DNA of 64,000 bases from Saprospiraceae bacterium (GTDB lineage: Bacteria > Bacteroidota > Bacteroidia > Chitinophagales > Saprospiraceae), in NCBI GenBank assembly GCA_016717265.1, contig JADKFX010000001.1:3298501-3362500 (forward strand). The letters are read 5' to 3'. Numbering within the stretch: position 1 is the stretch's first letter; every line of letters starts with the position of its first letter. The position numbers and the translations under genes are program-made. Below, piece by piece: positions 24,540 to 33,900 of the stretch. Below the pieces are notes generated by a model that saw only the letters and a program-made list of their open reading frames with translations, had not been told where the DNA came from and searched no databases.

Positions 24540-26426
24540 CTATTCTTTGTAATTCATTAAACTCAAACTTGTAAGGATTACTATTAGCGTTACACCTACA
24601 TCTGCTGCAATTGCGAAAACTAGATTGCTGTATCCGATGAATGCCAATGTGATGAAAATGAGTTTTATGGCAATCGCTCCGATGGTGTTGAATTTTATTC
24701 TTCGCAAAGTTTTTTTGCTGAGGCGAATAAGAAATGGAATGAGAGATAATTTGTCGTTCATCAATGCAATGTTCGCAGTTTCAATCGCAGTATCACTTCC
24801 TGCTACCCCCATTGCTATTCCTACCGCACTTAGTGCAAGTGCAGGGGCATCATTTATTCCATCTCCTACCATTGCGACACTGCCGTATTGTTGCATTAAT
24901 TCTTTTATTTTTTCTGATTTATCTTCAGGAAGCAATCCACCGAATATTTTCTTGATACCTACTTGTTCGGCAACATATTTTGCTGCGTTTTCGTGGTCTC
25001 CAGTGAGCATTACGGGTTCAATGCTAAGTGCTTCTAATTCTTTTAATGCAGCTGCACTGTCGGGTTTTATTTCATCCATCAAACCTATGACGCCTGCTAT
25101 TCCATTGCCAAAGCTCACTACTACACTTGTTTTGCCTTGTGCTGAAAGTTGCTCTACAATTTTCTCAGCTTTGTCGTCTATCGGCTGATGCTCATTGATG
25201 AATTCCAACTTGCCCACATAAATTGTTTCGTCTTCACACACTAAACACTTTGCCGTTGCTCCTTTACCCATAATGCTTTTAAATGCTTCAACTTTATGAG
25301 GTTCAAATCCTTCTTTTTTACTTGCATCAACTATTGCTTGTGCCAATGGGTGTTCACTGAAAATTTCGGCACCTGCAGTGCACGCCAATAGTTCTTCACG
25401 GCTAGTTCCGTTTAGTGGAAATACATCAGAGACAATTGGATTTCCGAAAGTGATAGTTCTGGTTTTATCTAAAGCAATTGCTTTAATTTTTGCCATTGCT
25501 TCTATGTACTTTCCTCCTTTTACAAGTGCTCCTTTTGCAGATGCGTTGCCGATGGCTGAGTAAATTGCAACAGGTGTGGATATGACCAATGCGCAGGGAC
25601 AAGCAATCACCAATAATGTTATGGCTTGTAAGAGCCAATGGTTAAAATCCAGATTCAAAACAAATACTGGAATTACAAACATCAATACAGCCAGAAAAAT
25701 CATTGAAGGAGTGTAATACTTTGAAAACTGCTGAATGAATTTTTGCGTATCGCTTTTATTGGCAGATGCTTCAAAGGTTAGACGGATGATTTTTGAGAAA
25801 GTGGTATCGGTGGAAAGTTTGGATGTCTCCATTTCAATAAAACCATTTTTGTTGAGTGTTCCAGCGAAAATAATATCGCCAGTGTGTTTGTCTTTTGGAA
25901 TGGGTTCACCGGTAATAGCAGCTTCGTCCACGCTGGTTTCCCCCGAAATAATTTTTCCATCAAGTGGAATCATTTCACCAGGTTTTATCTGGATAATTGT
26001 ACCGACGGAAATTTTATCAATTGAAACAGATCCATTTATCGATTTAACAAAAGCGGTTTTAGGAGCTTTGCTCACTAACGCATCCAAGGCAGATTTTGAA
26101 TTTTCGATTCCAATATCTTCCAGACGTTCGCCTAAAACATATAAAACGATCAATACCGCAGCTTCAGGAAATTCCTTCAGATAAAATGCACCAATTACAG
26201 CAATGAGCATCAAAAGGTTAATGTTGCTGAAATTGAGTTTTGCTGCAGCTTTAAGACCATTCAAGATTACACCATAACCTATGCCTACAATAAAGACCAA
26301 AAATACAAACGGGGCATAGGGCATAGGAATTTGTATGCCGATGATGGATAAAACTTCTAAGACAATCACAATAGCAATTGCAAAAAGAAGAAACAGAAAT
26401 TTCTTGTCGTTAATTGGAAGTTTCAT
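24540..26426 (-). CDS. P1B-type heavy-metal-transporting ATPase (Zn/Cd/Pb, CadA/ZntA-like)
   Basis: 628 residues with no N-terminal CxxC metal-binding domain; the chain starts directly with membrane helices. Signatures: actuator TGE at 172-174, CPC (276-278) in the metal-site helix followed by ALVISTPVA, phosphorylation site D320-KTRT, then HPLAQAI and GDGINDAPALALS. The CPC plus the last helices suggest Zn2+/Cd2+/Pb2+ export. The phosphorylation motif reads DKTRTIT rather than the canonical DKTGT. First gene of a leftward unit (26426 to 24540) following the secreted-protein and AlbA genes by 2-3 bases, so probably co-transcribed with them. Confidence 0.92.
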   Translation of the reverse strand: MKLPINDKKFLFLLFAIAIVIVLEVLSIIGIQIPMPYAPFVFLVFIVGIGYGVILNGLKAAAKLNFSNINLLMLIAVIGAFYLKEFPEAAVLIVLYVLGERLEDIGIENSKSALDALVSKAPKTAFVKSINGSVSIDKISVGTIIQIKPGEMIPLDGKIISGETSVDEAAITGEPIPKDKHTGDIIFAGTLNKNGFIEMETSKLSTDTTFSKIIRLTFEASANKSDTQKFIQQFSKYYTPSMIFLAVLMFVIPVFVLNLDFNHWLLQAITLLVIACPCALVISTPVAIYSAIGNASAKGALVKGGKYIEAMAKIKAIALDKTRTITFGNPIVSDVFPLNGTSREELLACTAGAEIFSEHPLAQAIVDASKKEGFEPHKVEAFKSIMGKGATAKCLVCEDETIYVGKLEFINEHQPIDDKAEKIVEQLSAQGKTSVVVSFGNGIAGVIGLMDEIKPDSAAALKELEALSIEPVMLTGDHENAAKYVAEQVGIKKIFGGLLPEDKSEKIKELMQQYGSVAMVGDGINDAPALALSAVGIAMGVAGSDTAIETANIALMNDKLSLIPFLIRLSKKTLRRIKFNTIGAIAIKLIFITLAFIGYSNLVFAIAADVGVTLIVILTSLSLMNYKE

Positions 26427-26428
26427 TT

Positions 26429-26965
26429 TTATTGATTTTCTCTTCTTAGTATCAATTGAAGGAATTGAACATTCACTATTGAATTTAAATCATCAGGAAC
26501 ATCAACCTTTAAATCTCCCAAATCAATGGTAAGCGCTGCTTCCATTACACATGTGTACATTGTAAGTTTGTCGGTATGAGTGAACTTGATCTGTGATAAT
26601 ATTTTCGTTACTCTGTTATTAAATTTTAATTCTAATAGTACATTCAAATTGTATTCTTTGTGTTCCCAGGTAAGAAAATCTAGAGGTATATAACCTTCAA
26701 TTGAGACTATGCTTTCTGCATTTTTAAATAAAATACTGTCAAGGTAAGGAATACCACTATTAATGGATTTCATTTTTATTTTTCCGTAAATATTTCTGGT
26801 TTTGCTGTCATAGTAGAATTCAAGTTTATGGCTTTCAGCAATAAAAACAGAGTCCTTAAATTCACCGGAGATTAATACATGGCCATTTAAAGTACGGTAA
26901 ATATTTTGTGAAAAGCATATTTTGTAGGTGCACAATACAAATGCTAGAAATAGAAGGGCTTTCAT
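26429..26965 (-). CDS. Hypothetical exported protein in the metal block
   Basis: 178 residues; signal peptide MKALLFLAFVLCTYKICFSQ, then a beta-rich domain (NGHVLISGEFKDSVFIAESH ... LTWEHKEYNLNVLLELKF). Its shape resembles YceI-type lipocalin-like periplasmic proteins, but the match is weak. Gaps of 2-3 bases to the ATPase gene downstream and the AlbA-domain gene upstream show one operon. A degenerate copy of its 3' end and stop region occurs at about 29228-29300. Confidence 0.55.
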   Translation of the reverse strand: MKALLFLAFVLCTYKICFSQNIYRTLNGHVLISGEFKDSVFIAESHKLEFYYDSKTRNIYGKIKMKSINSGIPYLDSILFKNAESIVSIEGYIPLDFLTWEHKEYNLNVLLELKFNNRVTKILSQIKFTHTDKLTMYTCVMEAALTIDLGDLKVDVPDDLNSIVNVQFLQLILRRENQ

Positions 26966-26968
26966 TTT

Positions 26969-27739
26969 TTATCGAATTACTAATTTGTGTGTTTTGACAT
27001 ATTTTAATGCTTCTTGTATGTTCAGTTCACGAGAGTGATTGCCGGTCCTTGCATAAAAGTAAGTGCGTTGCTGATATTTGAGAAAAACCGGAATTTTAAT
27101 GTGGCTTACTTCTACGGCGCATATATCTTTTTCATATCGCTCAAAAAATGTAATATGGATATTTTTGCAGCAATCTGTTCCGATGTTGAGTGAAACTAAA
27201 TGCATAAGATATTGTTCGAAACCGTCCCTGTTTTTCTTTTTTAGTGACTCGTAATCATTTTCCAGACCTATAATGGAAGCATCATCTGCCACGCCAATCA
27301 ACAAAAAACCATTCCGTGTATTCATAAAGGCAGCAATTGTTTTTAATACTGCAAATTCAAGATCTTTATTTACTTTATTTTGATTAAAGTCCCATCGAAA
27401 CGATGATTTGAATTCTACTGTTTCACATTCTCCTTTTTTCAATAGCTCTGATAATGATAAAACTTGTTCCTTTTTGCTTGGTGCTGTTATCAAACGGTGT
27501 AATAAATATCCGATGAAACCTCCCGTTAAAAGAAAAAGGGATAGCATTATCAATTTATCAAAATGAATTTCAAGCAATAAATATTTGTAAGAAGAAACAA
27601 TGACTTCACCTAATGGTTTAGTATGATTAATCGAATCGTATTTTAATAAAGAAATTATTAAAGGAAAAACAATAAACAAACTGGCAATGGCACCAACAGA
27701 TGTCCAAAGAATTAATTTCAAAGATTTAGTTGTTTTCAC
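26969..27739 (-). CDS. Membrane-anchored AlbA_2 (Schlafen-type) domain protein
   Basis: 256 residues: two N-terminal membrane helices (about 8-30 and 60-82), then an AlbA_2/Schlafen domain with ETVEFKSSFRWD, LKTIAAFMNTRNGFLLIGVA and IIGLENDYESL. Such domains bind nucleic acid or ATP in stand-alone regulators. The membrane module is almost repeated as an independent 91-residue protein at 29306-29581. Placed upstream of the exported protein and ATPase genes in the same leftward transcript; it might sense or transmit membrane or metal stress (inference). Confidence 0.75.
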   Translation of the reverse strand: MKTTKSLKLILWTSVGAIASLFIVFPLIISLLKYDSINHTKPLGEVIVSSYKYLLLEIHFDKLIMLSLFLLTGGFIGYLLHRLITAPSKKEQVLSLSELLKKGECETVEFKSSFRWDFNQNKVNKDLEFAVLKTIAAFMNTRNGFLLIGVADDASIIGLENDYESLKKKNRDGFEQYLMHLVSLNIGTDCCKNIHITFFERYEKDICAVEVSHIKIPVFLKYQQRTYFYARTGNHSRELNIQEALKYVKTHKLVIR

Positions 27740-27839
27740 AATAAACGTTTAATTGTTTTATCTTTTCCCATGCAAATTAATTTCTCAATAACTGTAAATG
27801 ATAGAGTTTATCCTGAGATATCATTGGTAAATTAAATTG

Positions 27840-27919
27840 ACCCCGACAGAGGAGTTGAACCTCCGATTATTTTTGCATCAAATTGAGCAAGAAATGTTTT
27901 ACATTTAAACTATCGGGGG
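27840..27919 (-). ncRNA. tRNA-like element without a proper anticodon arm
   Basis: On the minus strand, CCCCCGA and TCGGGGT can pair as a 6-of-7 acceptor stem; GTTT-AAATGTAA-AAAC forms a D-like arm lacking the GG of a real D loop; and GGAGG-TTCAACT-CCTCT is a good T arm with a TTCAA loop. The middle is about 8 bases too long and folds as TTGCTCAA-T-TTGA-T-GCAA, which leaves no 7-base anticodon loop. It is therefore a tRNA mimic or remnant rather than a working tRNA. It lies between the AlbA_2 and metal-binding lipoprotein genes. Confidence 0.45.
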
Positions 27920-27933
27920 ATACAAATCATTTA

Positions 27934-28197
27934 TCAATGGATATGCCCATCGCCTGCCTGATGTTCAGATGTCTTTTCCTGTAAATCTTTTTGACACACT
28001 GGACATTTACCTGGTTGATTATATTTTCTGCCTTTCTCGCAATCTGTAGCACATTGGTATACGTGTTGATGGGCTTCATTTTCCTTATGTTCGTGCACGG
28101 ATTGCTTGGATTCTTTTTTAGGTTCCGGATTTCCACAAGATATTGATCCAAAGGTTACTGTAGCAAACAGCGTAAATAAAATAGTAATTTTTTTCAT
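27934..28197 (-). CDS. Heavy-metal-binding-domain lipoprotein
   Basis: 87 residues. Lipoprotein signal MKKITILFTLFATVTFGSIS with a lipobox Cys (SCGN), a His-rich spacer (HEHKENEAHQH) and a zinc-ribbon-like heavy-metal-binding domain: YQCATDCEKGRKYNQPGKCP, then VCQKDL, as in the N-terminal domains of CusB/CopA-type proteins. The end is again His-rich (HQAGDGHIH). Probably a periplasmic metal chaperone or buffer for the efflux complex encoded next door. Leftward, like the rest of the block. Confidence 0.85.
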   Translation of the reverse strand: MKKITILFTLFATVTFGSISCGNPEPKKESKQSVHEHKENEAHQHVYQCATDCEKGRKYNQPGKCPVCQKDLQEKTSEHQAGDGHIH

Positions 28198-28297
28198 TTT
28201 TGATTTAATTATATGGTTTAAGAATAATTGATTTTAAGTTTTTTGTATTGCACAGAGATAATACCTCTTAATTCAGGAGAAATCGCTCCATTCTCGA

Positions 28298-29178
28298 CTA
28301 CTTATTATTATCACCCAGTATCACAGGCGATTTTCCATCAGTTATGATGATTTTGGCATTTGGTGATTTCATCAGTTCTCTGGTAATATCAAGTGCCTTA
28401 AATTTAATAAGCTTATCAGTGATGGAAGTATTGATAATGTCTTGGGATTTTTTAATGCCTTCGGATTCTATGAGTAATCGTTCACTTTCTTTTTTTTGCT
28501 TTTCAACGGCAAAGTCCAAGGTTAGCCGTTGTTTTACAATTTCCATCTCTGCTTCTTTTTGTTGTTTCTCCAATTCGAAATCAAGCATTTCTCTTTTTAT
28601 TTCATTATCAATCTTTGTTTTTTAGCCGTTACTTCAGCGTTGAGTTTTGCTTGAATAGTTTGCACTACGGCAGGAGGCAGGTCAACTTCTTTTAACATAA
28701 CCAAATCCACCATAAAACCGTATTGACCTACAGATCTCATCATTCGTTCTTTTATACTGTCTTCAACTGAGGTTCTCGCGGTAATCAACTCCGTAGCTTT
28801 ATAGCTAAGCCCTACAAAGCGGAGTGTTGTGATAAGATTATCCGCTATTACAATTTCTTGATAATCCGTACCGAAGCGTTTGTAGATACTAACTATAGAT
28901 TCGGGCATAACATGATACAGGATGGTAATTTCAGATGATACTTCTATACCTTCCTGTGTATGGAAATTCAGTTTTTGGGAATAGTTCACTACTCGTGTAT
29001 CGAAGCGTACTACTTTTTTACCGAACAAGGAGAAAAAGTGGTGCGGGCCAGGCTGGAGAACTTTGGGTTGTAGTTTTCCGAAATGCGTATCGAGTCCTAC
29101 TTCTCCTGGGCGAACGATTGCACAGCTTTGTAATAGTAGCAGTGCTATTGCAAAATAAACTGGTTTGAAGTTTTTCAT
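28298..29178 (-). pseudogene. SPFH/prohibitin-like lipoprotein split by one frameshift
   Basis: Two adjacent frames form one SPFH (band 7) protein of about 293 residues. Part 1 (29178-28597) has a lipoprotein signal (LLLLQSCAIVRPGEVGLDTH) and the SPFH core (VRFDTRVVNYSQKLNFHTQE, then KEVDLPPAVVQTIQ), ending at NAEVTAKKQRLIMK. Part 2 continues as KIDNEIKREMLDFELEKQQ and a coiled-coil tail ending VILGDNNK. One extra A in the A6 run near 28622 would restore a single frame (AKKTKID). Role of such proteins: membrane-associated scaffolds. Decay, programmed slippage or assembly error are all possible. Confidence 0.75.
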
Positions 29179-29305
29179 AATAATTGTTTTTAATTATTTA
29201 AATTGAATTCTTTATGGTGGAATGATAGTTTCATTTTTATAGATTTTCTCTTCTAAATATCAATTAAAAGAATTGAATATTACATTTTTAATTTAATACA
29301 AGAGT

Positions 29306-29581
29306 TCATCCTTTATTTTTTTTTGCGATGATTTGAGCATAAAATAAGTAACCAAAAATTCCACCAACCATAAGAAAGATTATGTCTGATATAGATCTAT
29401 CAAAATCGATTTGCCAAAGGAAATATCTATAAGTAGAAATAATGACCTCTTCTAAAGGTTTACTGTAATTAGAACCGAAGTATAGTGTTAATGAAATTGC
29501 AAAAGGACAAATAAAAAATAAACTAATAACAGCACCTATAGTTATCCATACAATCGGTTTAAAATGTTCAATTGTTTTCAT
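29306..29581 (-). CDS. Small two-helix membrane protein, paralog of the AlbA_2 membrane module
   Basis: 91 residues. It aligns along its whole length with the first ~85 residues of the AlbA_2 protein at 26969-27739: both have VWITIGAVISLF-type helix 1, then KPLxEVIxSxYxYxLxxIxFD, then a GGxxGYL helix 2. It ends at IIAKKNKG just where the other protein enters its soluble domain. The 75 bases after its stop (29228-29300) resemble the 3' end of the exported-protein gene at 26429, so it likely arose by duplication of that pair with a large internal deletion. Whether it is functional is unknown. Confidence 0.6.
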   Translation of the reverse strand: MKTIEHFKPIVWITIGAVISLFFICPFAISLTLYFGSNYSKPLEEVIISTYRYFLWQIDFDRSISDIIFLMVGGIFGYLFYAQIIAKKNKG

Positions 29582-29598
29582 TTTAATTCATATTTATA

Positions 29599-30909
29599 TT
29601 AATGTTCATGTCCTTCTCCCTTATTTGTCATTTTCGCTAAAATAAAAAAAGCACCATTGGTAACTATTTTTGCATCTTTTGGTATTTCTTTAAGTAAGGT
29701 TATTTCGCTGTATCCCACATCAGTAGTGCCTTTGCGGATTGGGATTTTTTCAAATGTCGTTCCTCCTTCTTCTTCATCATGCCCGTTTTTTTCTTTTTCA
29801 TTGTGCTTATGGCCATGCTCATCATGCTGATGTGCATCTTCTCCGGCTTCATTATGTTCATGATGTTCTTCTTCACCATGGGCATCAGTAACGATAAAAA
29901 TGTAATCCTGCCCTTCGTGGTTTACAATGGCATTTGTGGGAACTGCATCTACCGTTGCATTTTCTAAGCTAATCAATGCAGTGATGCTCATGCCGTCAAT
30001 CAAACCTTGCTTGTTGCCTTTAACCATTGCGTGTACGGCAACTGCTTTTGTGTTTTGCTCAAACGTATTGCTGATTGCGTATACCTCGGCATCGTATTCT
30101 TTGCCTGGATTATTGGTAAGAGTAAAATGAATAGTTTGCCCAACTTTGAGTTTTTGCAAATCCTTTTCATATACATATAAATCCAAATGCAGTTGATTGT
30201 TATCCACTATTTCTGCAATGGGGTTGCTCGCGTCAACATAACTACCTATATTTATCAAAACAGTACTTATAGTGCCACTAATAGGACTTGAGATGTTTAC
30301 AACGGATTGAATGTTTTCGCTTGAGAGTGAGACTGAATTTATTCCAATAAGTTCTAATTGCTTTTGCAAGCTAGCTTTTCGGGATCTAAGGATTTTCAAT
30401 TCAGTTTCCGTTGTTTGCAAGTTTTTTAAAGCCCCAGCATTTCCTTGTAGCAATTCTTTTTGGCGGTTGTTTTCTAATTGTGCCAAATCCGTTTTAGCGG
30501 AAACTGAAATAAATTCTTCTTGCATGGTGATAAAAGAATTATTAGTGATGGTTGCAAGAACTTGCCCTTTTCTAACGGTATTGCCTGTTTGCACCAATAT
30601 AGACTTTATTACACCACCCAATAATGCAGTTGCATTGGCTTTATTTTGATTTGGCACTTTAAGAAGACCATTGACTTTGAGGGAAGCGGTTAGCTGTTTT
30701 TTTTCGATACCGTTTAATTCAATTTTGATGGATTTCATTTGTTCTGCTGTCAGCATTGCTGTGTTATCATTTTCGTGTTCATCATGGGATTCCTCAGAAT
30801 GGCCGGCTTCTTCTCCGTGACTATGCCCGTCTCCTTCTTTGTGTTTTTGACAAGATGTAAGCAACCAACAGGTAGCTGCAAAGGATATGATGATTAATAA
30901 TTTTTTCAT
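29599..30909 (-). CDS. czcB: RND efflux periplasmic adaptor, CzcB/CusB-like
   Basis: 436 residues. A lipoprotein signal with lipobox Cys (WLLTSCQKHKEGDG) is followed by a His/Glu-rich segment (HSHGEEAGHSEESHDEHEND), then a membrane-fusion-protein core: barrel-sandwich hybrid around GGVIKSILVQTGNTVRKGQV, an alpha-hairpin (residues ~140-190) and a beta-barrel region. A second long His-rich insert lies at about 345-380 (HGEEEHHEHNEAGEDAHQHD), suggesting metal capture. Links the inner-membrane pump to the outer-membrane channel. Ten bases before it, upstream in the transcript, is the czcA-czcC fusion. Confidence 0.92.
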   Translation of the reverse strand: MKKLLIIISFAATCWLLTSCQKHKEGDGHSHGEEAGHSEESHDEHENDNTAMLTAEQMKSIKIELNGIEKKQLTASLKVNGLLKVPNQNKANATALLGGVIKSILVQTGNTVRKGQVLATITNNSFITMQEEFISVSAKTDLAQLENNRQKELLQGNAGALKNLQTTETELKILRSRKASLQKQLELIGINSVSLSSENIQSVVNISSPISGTISTVLINIGSYVDASNPIAEIVDNNQLHLDLYVYEKDLQKLKVGQTIHFTLTNNPGKEYDAEVYAISNTFEQNTKAVAVHAMVKGNKQGLIDGMSITALISLENATVDAVPTNAIVNHEGQDYIFIVTDAHGEEEHHEHNEAGEDAHQHDEHGHKHNEKEKNGHDEEEGGTTFEKIPIRKGTTDVGYSEITLLKEIPKDAKIVTNGAFFILAKMTNKGEGHEH

Positions 30910-30919
30910 TTTATTAAAT

Positions 30920-33900
30920 TTACTTGTTGATTAAGAAATTGATGTTGATAATAGATTGGTTGAGTTGATTGATGGCTTGCAGATAATTCAATTGCACATC
31001 AGCAACAGTCTGCAAAGCCTGTAAATATTCAATATAGCCAACAGCTCCACTGTTGTAGGCTATTTTTGCGGTATTTATAATGATTTCAGCATTAGGTAGA
31101 GCACTTGATTTATAATAGTTGTATTGCGACAAATTTTGATTGTATTGCTCAAAAGCATTTTGCAGTTTGGTTTGAAGTTGGAGTTTTCCATTATCTGCTT
31201 CCATTTGAAAAGCTGCGTGTTTGTAATCCAGTGATTTTATTTTTGCGGAGTTACTAAAAAAAGTTAATGGAATGCTTACTCCTAGATTAAAACCTTGAAA
31301 TCGTTTGCTCCCATCATAATACACTTCCGTTCCGTTAACTGTTTGTGTTCCGATTAAAGACTGATTGAAATAACCCACATTCAAATCTGGTAAGGTGGAT
31401 GAGATTTCTACTTTTCTGTTTTGCTCTGCAATAAGAGCCTGTTGGTATAAAACTAACAGAGAAGGATTATTGGCTATGAGTGTAAAATCGAATGAATTAC
31501 TTATGATGAGAGGTTGAAAATTGTCGTTAGTGAGAATTGTAAAATCTTCACTCGAATTCAATAAAGCTTTAAGCGATGCATAAGCCATCGCCGCTTCTGT
31601 TTCATTTTGCTTAATTATGAGCGATAGTTGTCCACGTTTTGTTTCAGCAGTGGCTTTTTCCAATAAATTTGTTTCGCCAGTTTTGTAACGCAAATCAGCA
31701 GCATTGACGAAATCAACATACAAACTGTCTAATGACTTTAATTGTTTTTTCGCATTTTGCAAATACAGCAATTGATAAAACCAATATTTCACCTGGGCTT
31801 TTATTTCATTTTCTGACATTTGCATTTGCAATTGACTCCCTTCTAATTCGGCATTATACAACCTGGCTTTTGCTGTATAGTAAGTTGGGAATGGAATGTT
31901 TTGTGTTATCTGAAATGCTTTGTCCTGATTGATGCTATTGTATTGCCCGAATTGAAAGTTCACATTAGTTTTTGGTAATTCAAAAACGGATTTTTTCATA
32001 ATGCGTGAAGATTGCACATTGAGTTGCCTTGATTGAAGCTCCAAATTATTTTTCATTGCAACACTCAATGCGTCTTCTATACTCAACTGTTTAGGTGTAG
32101 TCTGAGCATTCGCATTTTGAGAGAAGAACAATCCAAAAACAAGTAGTAGTAGTGTCGAAATATTCTGATTGAATTTTCTTTTTCGTTGTGAAGAAAAAAT
32201 CAAATACAACAATGGCAAAACAAAGAGTGTAAGAAAGGTTGCAGTAATCAACCCACCAATTACCACCGTTGCCAAAGGCTTTTGTACTTCTGCACCCGCA
32301 CCATGAGAAAGAGCCATTGGTAAAAAACCAAGTGAGGCAACAGCAGCAGTCATAAGGACTGGTCGCAAGCGTATTTTAGTCCCTTCTTTAATTCTTTGAA
32401 GAATATCAGTTACGCCATCTTTCTCCAATTGGTTAAACGTGCTGACCAATACAATTCCATTCAAGACAGCTACTCCAAACAAGGCAATAAAACCAACGCC
32501 TGCTGATATACTAAAAGGCATATCGCGAAGCAACAATGCGAAGACTCCACCAATGGCAGCCATTGGAATTGCGGTGAAAATAAGTGTTGCTTGTTTAACA
32601 GATGTGAATGTGAAATAAAGAAGCATGAAGATAAGAGCGAGAGCAACTGGTACAGCAATCATCAAACGCGCAGATGCAGCTTGTAAATTTTCGAATGTTC
32701 CACCATAAGTATAATAATATCCCTCAGGTAATTTGACCTTTTCACTGAGTTGATTTTGAATATCTTTTACTACACTTTCTACATCTCTGCCTTTCACATT
32801 AAAACCAACTACAATTCTACGCTTGCCGTCCTCACGGCTTATTTGCGCAGGCCCCAATTCCATTTTTATTTCCGCTACTTGTGATAAAGGAATTTGTGTT
32901 CCGTTGGCTGTCGGAATATATAAATGGCTTACATCTTCAATATTATTTCTGTGAGTACTGTCCAGACGAACTACCAAATCGAATTTGCGTTCGTTTTCAA
33001 ACACCACCCCCGCTTCTCCACCTGCAAAGGCAGTGCTTACAATATGGTTAATGTCTTCAATGTTGAGGCCATAGTTGGCAATTTGAGCGCGATTATAGTT
33101 GATAACTATCTGAGGTAATCCTGCAACCCGCTCCACACTTGGTGCAGTGGCACCTTCCACTCTTTGAACTATACCATTAACCTTGTTTGCATACGATAAA
33201 AGAGTGTCCATATTTTCACCAAATATTTTTACAGCAACATCCTGACGAATACCAGTCATGAGTTCATTGAATCGCATTTGTATAGGTTGACTTTTTTCAA
33301 AGAAAACACCAGGGATGTTTTCTAATTTTTCGAATATTTCATCAGCAAGGTCATCATAAGAAATTTCCCGTTTCCAGTCACTTTGAGGTTTTAAAATGAT
33401 CATCATATCGCTTGCTTCGGGTGGCATAGGATCAGTTGGTACTTCGGCACTACCCGTTTTACCAACGACCATTTTTACCTCATCAAATTCTTTAATTAAT
33501 CGTGATGCCTGCATAGATGTTTCTATACTTTGCGATAATGAAGTACCTTGAGATAAGATACAATGGAATGCAAAATCGCCTTCAGCTAAGGTTGGAATAA
33601 ATTCACCACCCATTCTTGAAAAAATAAAAGAAGTAAGGAAGAATATGGCTACTGTCAATCCTACTACATAAAGTTTAGCATTGATGGCTCTTTGCAAAAG
33701 CGGCGCATAAATGCTTTGAAAAAATTCCATCATCCTGTCGGATATATTTTTTTTGTGAATTATTTTTTTACTAAGAAAAAGAGAAGACACCATCGGAATG
33801 TAAGTCAAGGAAAGTATAAAAGCACCAAGTATCGCAAACGAAACTGTCTGAGCCATTGGGCCAAACATTTTTCCTTCAATTCCTATTAAAGAAAGAATTG

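Noticed and set aside
27840..27919. Functional tRNA gene
   Set aside because: No 7-base anticodon loop, D loop without GG and a middle region about 8 bases too long; kept only as a tRNA-like element.
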